Below, piece by piece: positions 56,528-64,000 of a stretch of DNA of 64,000 nt. The notes below the pieces were generated by a model, which saw only the letters and a list, made by a program, of their open reading frames with translations, searched no databases and was not told the origin of the DNA. Location of the stretch: positions 186,001-250,000 of the forward strand of contig CALSTG010000001.1 in NCBI GenBank assembly GCA_943789205.1. Direction: 5' to 3'. The translations under genes were made by a program, and so were the position numbers. Positions within the stretch are counted from its first letter, which is position 1. Every line of letters begins with the position of its first letter. The stretch comes from an uncultured Flavobacteriales bacterium (GTDB lineage: Bacteria; Bacteroidota; Bacteroidia; Flavobacteriales_D; Crocinitomicaceae).

Positions 56528-57094
56528 ATGGCAAATACTTCAGATATCAAAAATGGATTGTGTATTAAGCACAATGGAAAGCTATTTCAAATTATTGAAT
56601 TCCAGCATGTAAAACCTGGAAAAGGACCTGCTTTTGTTCGTACTAAAATGCGTCAGATTGAATCGGGAAAGGTGTTAGACCACACCTTCTCTGCTGGACA
56701 TAAAATTGAAACGGTCAGAATAGAAAACAGAGATTATCAATATTTATATCAAGATGGTGATTTCTACGTATTCATGAATTCTAAGAACTATGAACAAGTG
56801 AATATTGCCCTGGCCATGGTTGAAAAAGCAGAATTTCTTCAAGAAGGTATGATGGTAAATATTTTATTCCACGCGGAGGAAGAGCTTCCACTTGTGATAG
56901 ACCTTCCGATGCACATCATATCTGAAATTACTTATACGGAACCTGGTATTAAAGGAGATACTGCAACAAACAGCATGAAACCCGCAACGATAGCCACAGG
57001 AGCCGAAATTCGTGTCCCTTTATTTATCAATACAGGTGAAGTCATAAAGATTGATACTCGCACAGGCGTATATGTTGAACGCGTTAAAAACTAA
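56528..57094 (+). CDS. efp: Elongation factor P
   Basis: MANTSDIKNGLCIKHNGKLFQIIEFQHVKPGKGPAFVRTKMRQIESGKVLDHTFSAG; VPLFINTGEVIKIDTRTGVYVERVKN. Confidence 0.97.
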   Translation: MANTSDIKNGLCIKHNGKLFQIIEFQHVKPGKGPAFVRTKMRQIESGKVLDHTFSAGHKIETVRIENRDYQYLYQDGDFYVFMNSKNYEQVNIALAMVEKAEFLQEGMMVNILFHAEEELPLVIDLPMHIISEITYTEPGIKGDTATNSMKPATIATGAEIRVPLFINTGEVIKIDTRTGVYVERVKN

Positions 57095-57097
57095 TAA

Positions 57098-58180
57098 ATG
57101 AAAAGTACTGCACTGACTGAAAAACATATTGCTCTAGGCGCTAAAATGGTTCCCTTTGCAGGATATTCTATGCCGGTTCAATACGAGGGGGTTACAATTG
57201 AGCACGAAACAGTCAGAAATGGAGTTGGCGTTTTTGATGTTTCACATATGGGAGAATTCATTTTAAAGGGTGAAAATGCACTTAAACTGATACAAAAATT
57301 TTCATCAAATGACGCCTCAAAAATGCATGATGGTAAGGCACAATACAGTTGTATGCCGAATGGAAAAGGCGGGATTGTAGATGATCTAATCATTTACAGA
57401 ATTAATGAAAATGAGTACTTTCTAGTAGTAAATGCGTCAAACATCGAAAAGGATTGGAATTGGATTTCTGCTCAAAACAATCTTGGTGTAGAAATGACCA
57501 ATGTTTCTGACGACTATTGCTTATTGGCAATTCAAGGACCTCAAGCTGCAGAGGCAATGCAAAGCCTGACAAGTGTTGACTTAAGCAATATGACTTATTA
57601 TACGTTTGAGCATAACAAATTTGCGGGAATAAATAATGTAATGATTTCTGCAACTGGCTATACTGGTTCAGGTGGCTTCGAAATCTATGTGCGAAATGAA
57701 AATGCCAACGAATTATGGGAAAAGGTGTTTCTTGCCGGTAAATCTTATGGTATAAAACCTATTGGACTCGCGGCTAGAGATACACTGAGATTAGAAATGG
57801 GCTTTTGTTTATACGGGAACGATATCACAGATGAGACGAGTCCCTTAGAGGCAGGTCTCGGATGGATTACCAAATTCAGCAAAGATTTTGTTGACTGTGA
57901 TTTTCTAAAAAATCAAAAAGAAGCGGGTGTGACTAAAAAACTAATTGCATTTGAAATGATTGATCGAGGCATTCCAAGAAAGGATTATGAAATTCATGAT
58001 AGAGAAGGAAATAAAATAGGAATCGTCACTTCCGGCACAATGTCTCCATCAATGAAAAAAGGGATTGGTTTAGGTTATGTCAATTTACCACACAATCAAA
58101 TAGATTCTGACATTTTTATATCAGTTCGAAACAAGAGTCTAAAAGCAAAAGTGGTTAAAGCTCCCTTTTATAAAAAATAG
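57098..58180 (+). CDS. gcvT: Glycine cleavage system T protein (aminomethyltransferase)
   Basis: [70 protein letters not shown]. Confidence 0.96.
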   Translation: MKSTALTEKHIALGAKMVPFAGYSMPVQYEGVTIEHETVRNGVGVFDVSHMGEFILKGENALKLIQKFSSNDASKMHDGKAQYSCMPNGKGGIVDDLIIYRINENEYFLVVNASNIEKDWNWISAQNNLGVEMTNVSDDYCLLAIQGPQAAEAMQSLTSVDLSNMTYYTFEHNKFAGINNVMISATGYTGSGGFEIYVRNENANELWEKVFLAGKSYGIKPIGLAARDTLRLEMGFCLYGNDITDETSPLEAGLGWITKFSKDFVDCDFLKNQKEAGVTKKLIAFEMIDRGIPRKDYEIHDREGNKIGIVTSGTMSPSMKKGIGLGYVNLPHNQIDSDIFISVRNKSLKAKVVKAPFYKK

Positions 58181-58182
58181 TA

Positions 58183-58266
58183 TTAAAATTTCGGACACTT
58201 TTTACAAGCATAACCTTTCTTTTTATACTTTTTACAACACTTCTTTTTTTTATCACAGCATTGCAT
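58183..58266 (-). CDS. Cys/Lys-rich micro-protein MQCCDKKKKCCKKYKKKGYACKKCPKF (possibly 45 aa from a GTG at 58320)
   Basis: Uninterrupted reading frame with 6 Cys and 13 Lys in 27 residues. Below the ORF-track length cut-off; lies between gcvT and gdhA. Confidence 0.5.
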   Translation of the reverse strand: MQCCDKKKKCCKKYKKKGYACKKCPKF

Positions 58267-58378
58267 TTGCTCCTCGCAAATGACAAACTGTTCGTTGAAA
58301 GATGGTTCTAATTTTCGCACTATTTAGAAAGATTCTAAACAAAGATAATAACTTAAACGAATCAAGTGATAATTGTGT

Positions 58379-58404
58379 AAAAAAAAAGTGCTGAACTCAG
58401 CACT
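58379..58404 (-). terminator. Rho-independent terminator of gdhA
   Basis: Minus strand agtgctga-gt-tcagcact followed by a long T tract, ~30 nt 3' of the gdhA stop. Confidence 0.85.
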
Positions 58405-58433
58405 CTTTTCTTCAATATGTTTTTAAGCTAGGT

Positions 58434-59795
<1,362 letters not shown>

Positions 59796-60006
59796 TTAAT
59801 TTTTAAAGTTCAAATCGAGGCAAAAATAAGCAAGATTTACTAATGTTAAATGTTATTTATAAAAAAGTTAAATAGTATTTACTGAACCTCAATACCCATC
59901 TATATTTCGAATAATTTTTAGTTAGACATAAAATGCATTATTTTTGCTTTTAGATAAGCAACCTTCTTTAGGTATAAACGTTTACTAATTAAGAAGAAAA
60001 TTAGAG

Positions 60007-62709
60007 ATGATTACTAGAAAAACTATTACTGCTTTTTTAAGCTTTTTATTTATTGCACTTAACACCTACTCACAACAACAAATTTGTCTTGGTGATGACA
60101 TTACACTTTGTGCTGGTGAAACTGTAGATATCGAGAACTGTGCGCCAGGTGGGGCAGGTACATTCTTAGGTGGCCTACATTTAGAAAATCCAACCGTTAT
60201 TCCAACCATGACCGATGACTCTTGGAGTGCAGCAGCCAATATTGGCTTTGATTTTACATTCTACGGAAATGTTTTCCAACAATTCACCATTGGCTCGAAT
60301 GGAATTATTTCTTTTAATATGGCAAATGCAGGAGGTTATTGTCCATGGTCACTGGATGGAACAGCATTGCCGAGCGGTGCAATTACAGCCACTCACAACT
60401 CCATAATGCCTGCGTATCAAGATATGAACCCGTCAAATTTTACGAGTCCTGATGGAAATATACAATACGAAACAATTGGTACAGCACCAAATAGAATGTG
60501 TGTCATTCTTTACAAAGAAATTGGTGCATTTCAGTGTGGTATTACAGAGTGCAATTATTTAGGTGTAGTTCTTTTTGAAACATCTAATAATGTTGAAATA
60601 CACATTGGTAAAAAAACCGTCTGTGCCGGATGGAATGGTGGCTTAGCTATTCAGGGTATCCAAAACAACAATGGAACCATTGCCCATATCACTCCAGGAA
60701 GAAACAATACAGTTTGGAATGCAGACAACGATGCCTATCGTTGGAATTATGGTGGAGGTAATGATTACACTATTGAGGCGATACCATATGTCCAGGTTAC
60801 TGGAGCGAACAGTAATTTGGTATGGAATAATGAAAACGGAGAAACATTTCCATACACGCAAATTTTGACAGTAACGAGTCCTCCTCCAGGAACAACCGGT
60901 TACTTCTTAACAGCCTCAGCATGTGGAACTGCTCTAGGAGCTGTTTCAGACACCACGTACATTACGACGGCTGCCCCTGAAGTTATTGCAACTGCTACTG
61001 ACGATGTTTGTAGTCAAGGTGTTGGTTCCGTAACAGCCGTTCCAGGTCCTGGTTCTCCAGAACCGTGTACCTACTCTTGGCCAGCATTGGGCGCGGGAAC
61101 GCAAACAGTAAACAATGTGTTACCAGGAACCTATACTGTTTCAATGATTGACGGGAATGGATGCAATACAAGCGCAAATATTACAGTCGGAGATAGTCCT
61201 GCAACATTCTCAGGTACGATGACTCCTGTCAGTTGTTCCGGAGGAAATGACGGTACGGCTACTGCATCCATGACCCCATCCGATGGCACAGAAACATTTC
61301 TTTGGGATAATAACGAAACCACTGCAACCATAACAAATTTACAAGAAGGAACCTATAATTGCGTTGTGACCTCTCCTTCAGGCTGTATTGGAAATGTTTC
61401 AATTACTGTAGGTGTAATTTCTCCAATGACACTTAATATTGACAATCAAATCGATGCACAATGCAATAGTGCTGCCGACGGAACGATATCAGTTGGTGTA
61501 ACTGATGGCACAGCACCTTACTCCTATTCATGGGATCAAAGTGTAAGTACGAGCAACGAAGCTATTGATTTATTTGCTGGTAGCCATACCATAACCGTAA
61601 CAGATTACAATGGTTGTATCGAGACCATAACAACAACAATAAGCGAACCTGATCCACTAAGTATTACATCTATTTCTGAGGACAGTGTTATTTGTGCAGA
61701 TGCATTTATTGACATCGAAGCAACCGGCGCAGGTGGCTCATCACCTTATTTTTATACCTGGACAGCGAATGGGACAATTATTGATCCTGGACAGTCCATA
61801 ACTGTAAACCCAAATACCAACAATACCCAATATTGTGTTACGTTATCTGAAGAATGTGGATCACCTGAAGTTTCTGAGTGTCTATCAATTACCTTTCCTG
61901 ATAACATAACCCCTGTAATTACGCCAGATTTTGAGAAATTATGCGACCCCGCTGATTTTTTGATTTCAAACAATACCATTAACAATGCAGATGTACAAAC
62001 CACGAACTATGTATTTTCAAATGGTGATGTTTACACTACAAATGGAACCGAAACATTGTCATGTTCGTTCGAAACACCAGGTGTTTATGATTGTTTCGTG
62101 ACCATTACCTCAAATTATGGATGTACGTATGTACAAGAATTTCAAAATCTCATTGAGGTTACAGCTCCACCTGAAGCCAATTTTGCAATTTCAAAAAATC
62201 CTGCTACGTGGTTTGAAACGGAAATCCAAACAACAGAATCGTGTACTGGAGATGTTGTTGACTACGATTGGTTTAGCTTAGGTGCAGATAACGTCATAAA
62301 CAACGGTGGTTCTGCGTTTTTCACGTATCCTGAAGGTGTTGCAGGAACTTACCCAATCACCTTAATTGCAACAACCAACGAAGGCTGTTCGGATACCATT
62401 ACGCTAGAAATTGAAGTCATACCGGATGTCATATTTTATGCGCCCAATGCGTTCACGCCAGACAATGACGAACACAATCAAACTTGGTCAATCGTAGTTG
62501 AGGGTATTGATTATCAAAATTTCAGCCTAGAAATATTTAATAAGTGGGGTGAAACTATATGGGAGACAAAAGATATTAAAGCAGAATGGGACGGTACCTA
62601 CAATAACCAAAAGGTAACTGAAGGAACCTACATTTGGAGAGCTATATACAAAGACCGTGAAAATGATGGTAGAAAAATCCACACCGGATACATCAATTTA
62701 ATTCGATAA
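60007..62709 (+). CDS. Secreted multi-domain protein with SprB/PKD-like repeats and T9SS type B C-terminal domain
   Basis: Signal peptide, IGFDFTFYGNVFQQFTIGSNGIISF, SprB-like repeats, PKD-like region, APNAFTPDNDEHNQTW...FNKWGETIWET...GYINLIR. Confidence 0.88.
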   Translation: MITRKTITAFLSFLFIALNTYSQQQICLGDDITLCAGETVDIENCAPGGAGTFLGGLHLENPTVIPTMTDDSWSAAANIGFDFTFYGNVFQQFTIGSNGIISFNMANAGGYCPWSLDGTALPSGAITATHNSIMPAYQDMNPSNFTSPDGNIQYETIGTAPNRMCVILYKEIGAFQCGITECNYLGVVLFETSNNVEIHIGKKTVCAGWNGGLAIQGIQNNNGTIAHITPGRNNTVWNADNDAYRWNYGGGNDYTIEAIPYVQVTGANSNLVWNNENGETFPYTQILTVTSPPPGTTGYFLTASACGTALGAVSDTTYITTAAPEVIATATDDVCSQGVGSVTAVPGPGSPEPCTYSWPALGAGTQTVNNVLPGTYTVSMIDGNGCNTSANITVGDSPATFSGTMTPVSCSGGNDGTATASMTPSDGTETFLWDNNETTATITNLQEGTYNCVVTSPSGCIGNVSITVGVISPMTLNIDNQIDAQCNSAADGTISVGVTDGTAPYSYSWDQSVSTSNEAIDLFAGSHTITVTDYNGCIETITTTISEPDPLSITSISEDSVICADAFIDIEATGAGGSSPYFYTWTANGTIIDPGQSITVNPNTNNTQYCVTLSEECGSPEVSECLSITFPDNITPVITPDFEKLCDPADFLISNNTINNADVQTTNYVFSNGDVYTTNGTETLSCSFETPGVYDCFVTITSNYGCTYVQEFQNLIEVTAPPEANFAISKNPATWFETEIQTTESCTGDVVDYDWFSLGADNVINNGGSAFFTYPEGVAGTYPITLIATTNEGCSDTITLEIEVIPDVIFYAPNAFTPDNDEHNQTWSIVVEGIDYQNFSLEIFNKWGETIWETKDIKAEWDGTYNNQKVTEGTYIWRAIYKDRENDGRKIHTGYINLIR

Positions 62710-62712
62710 CTT

Positions 62713-63465
62713 ATGAAAAGAAATCTGAAACTGTTTATTTGTTTAACTCTTGTATTTTCAACCTCTTGTGATGTACTTGATAGTGCAGCAAGACAAGCGG
62801 GAAACTACATCAATGACGGTTCGTCGACTCCTGAGGTACCTGCTCTAACAAACGATGAGGTTATTGCAGGGTTGAAAGAAGCTTTAACGGTTGGGATCAG
62901 TAATTCCGTGGATGTAACCTCCGTTACAGATGGTTTTTTGGGAAACGCGCAAATTAAACTTCCTTTTCCACCTGATGCATTAAAAGTTAGACAGAAGGCC
63001 CTTGACCTAGGATTAAATGGTCAAGTAGAACGATTTGAAACTACATTAAATAGAGCAGCTGAAGAAGCATGTAAGGAAGCACTTCCTATTTTCAAAAATG
63101 CGATAACAGGGATGTCGGTTCAAGATGGTTTTGCAATTCTCAATGGCGGTAATGGAGCTGCAACTAAATTTTTAAAAGACCAAACAACTCAAAGCCTTAA
63201 ACAAGCATTTGCTCCAAAAGTAGAGGCGGCAATTTCAAAAGTGAAATTAACCGAATATTGGAGTCCTCTAATTAACAAGTATAATACAGCAATGACCCTT
63301 ACTGGTGGGGATAAAATCAATCCTGACTTGGAATTATTTGTTACAGAGCGTGCTATTGACGGACTTTTTTTAATGGTCGAAAAGGAAGAAAATAAAATAC
63401 GATTAGATCCTATCGCTCGAGTATCGGAGCTTCTAAATAAAGTTTTTGGCAGCTTAACAAATTAA
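62713..63465 (+). CDS. DUF4197 family lipoprotein
   Basis: Lipobox LVFSTSC; GLKEALTVGISNSVDVTSVTDGFLGNAQIKLPFPPDALKV; ERAIDGLFLMVEKEENKIRLDPIAR. Confidence 0.88.
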   Translation: MKRNLKLFICLTLVFSTSCDVLDSAARQAGNYINDGSSTPEVPALTNDEVIAGLKEALTVGISNSVDVTSVTDGFLGNAQIKLPFPPDALKVRQKALDLGLNGQVERFETTLNRAAEEACKEALPIFKNAITGMSVQDGFAILNGGNGAATKFLKDQTTQSLKQAFAPKVEAAISKVKLTEYWSPLINKYNTAMTLTGGDKINPDLELFVTERAIDGLFLMVEKEENKIRLDPIARVSELLNKVFGSLTN

Positions 63466-63471
63466 TTCTAT

Positions 63472-64000
63472 TTGAAAACCTTTGCGTCAACTGAGCTCGT
63501 TTTAAATGCTAAAAACCAGGTTTATCACCTTGGAATTTCAGCAGAAAACCTATCCCATAAGATAATACTTGTAGGCGACCAGGAAAGAGTGCCCCTTGTT
63601 GCAGCATTTTTTGATGAAATTGAATTCTCTTCGAATCACAGAGAGTTTTTCTGTCAGACAGGCACTTATAAAAATAAACGAATTTCAGTTATTTCAACAG
63701 GAATAGGCACAGACAATATAGATATTGTTATAAACGAAATCGACGCTGCTTTTAATATCGATACAGAGACTCGAACTGAAAAAGCGCAAACAACAAAACT
63801 TGAAATATTACGAATAGGAACTTGTGGTTTACTTCAAAGGAATATTCCTATCCATTCTTATATTCTAAGTGAATATGCGATGGGACTTGATAATATTGGG
63901 CATTTCTACAATATCAATTACGATAATGACGAGCAAGATTTACTGTCGTCAATTGTAGATGAAAACATGTTTCCGGCTCATGTTCATCCTTACATCAAAA
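63472..64000 (+). CDS. Nucleoside phosphorylase family protein, partial (runs off the right edge)
   Basis: From a TTG: LKTFASTELVLNAKNQVYHLGISAENLSHKIILVGDQERVPLVAAFF...ISVISTGIGTDNIDIVINEID...LRIGTCGLLQRNI. Absent from the ORF track because it has no stop in the window. Confidence 0.85.
   Translation, partial: MKTFASTELVLNAKNQVYHLGISAENLSHKIILVGDQERVPLVAAFFDEIEFSSNHREFFCQTGTYKNKRISVISTGIGTDNIDIVINEIDAAFNIDTETRTEKAQTTKLEILRIGTCGLLQRNIPIHSYILSEYAMGLDNIGHFYNINYDNDEQDLLSSIVDENMFPAHVHPYIK

Overview
This 64 kb AT-rich window looks like a Bacteroidota chromosome, probably Flavobacteriales. Supporting signs are T9SS type A and type B C-terminal sorting domains, PorP/SprF, SprB repeats, TAnnTTTG promoters and few Shine-Dalgarno motifs. 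The left third is an accessory surface/secretion region. It holds a 4.69 kb tandem duplication (subtilase, Cys-rich lipoprotein, TonB-dependent receptor). It also holds a rearranged T9SS-B/PorP locus, a LamG adhesin with a PorP-OmpA fusion, and an M43 metalloprotease with 14 near-identical 159-bp repeats plus 6 diverged ones. The middle and right parts are mostly ordinary genes: GreA-like, CapA, CrtI-like, HU, SDR, gmhA, nhaC, uvrA, cmk, GT90, PLP lyase, a giant SprB-like adhesin, a His-rich membrane protein, parC/parE, class IV aminotransferase, rhomboid, rpe, CvfB-like, penicillin acylase, efp, gcvT, gdhA, a T9SS-B protein, DUF4197 and a nucleoside phosphorylase. About a dozen genes, including the essential parC, are split by 1-nt, often homopolymer-associated, frameshifts. 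That suggests residual assembly indels and should temper any pseudogene or phase-variation reading. The most interesting signals are: the tandem duplication with a 69-bp patch of purely synonymous differences; the PorP-fragment/LamG junction flanked by direct repeats; a 19-bp palindrome upstream of a His/Cys-rich protein plus TonB-receptor operon; a Cys/Lys-rich micro-ORF absent from the ORF track; and an unassigned His-rich membrane protein whose true C-terminus lies in another frame. No tRNA, rRNA, CRISPR array, transposase or phage genes were recognised.
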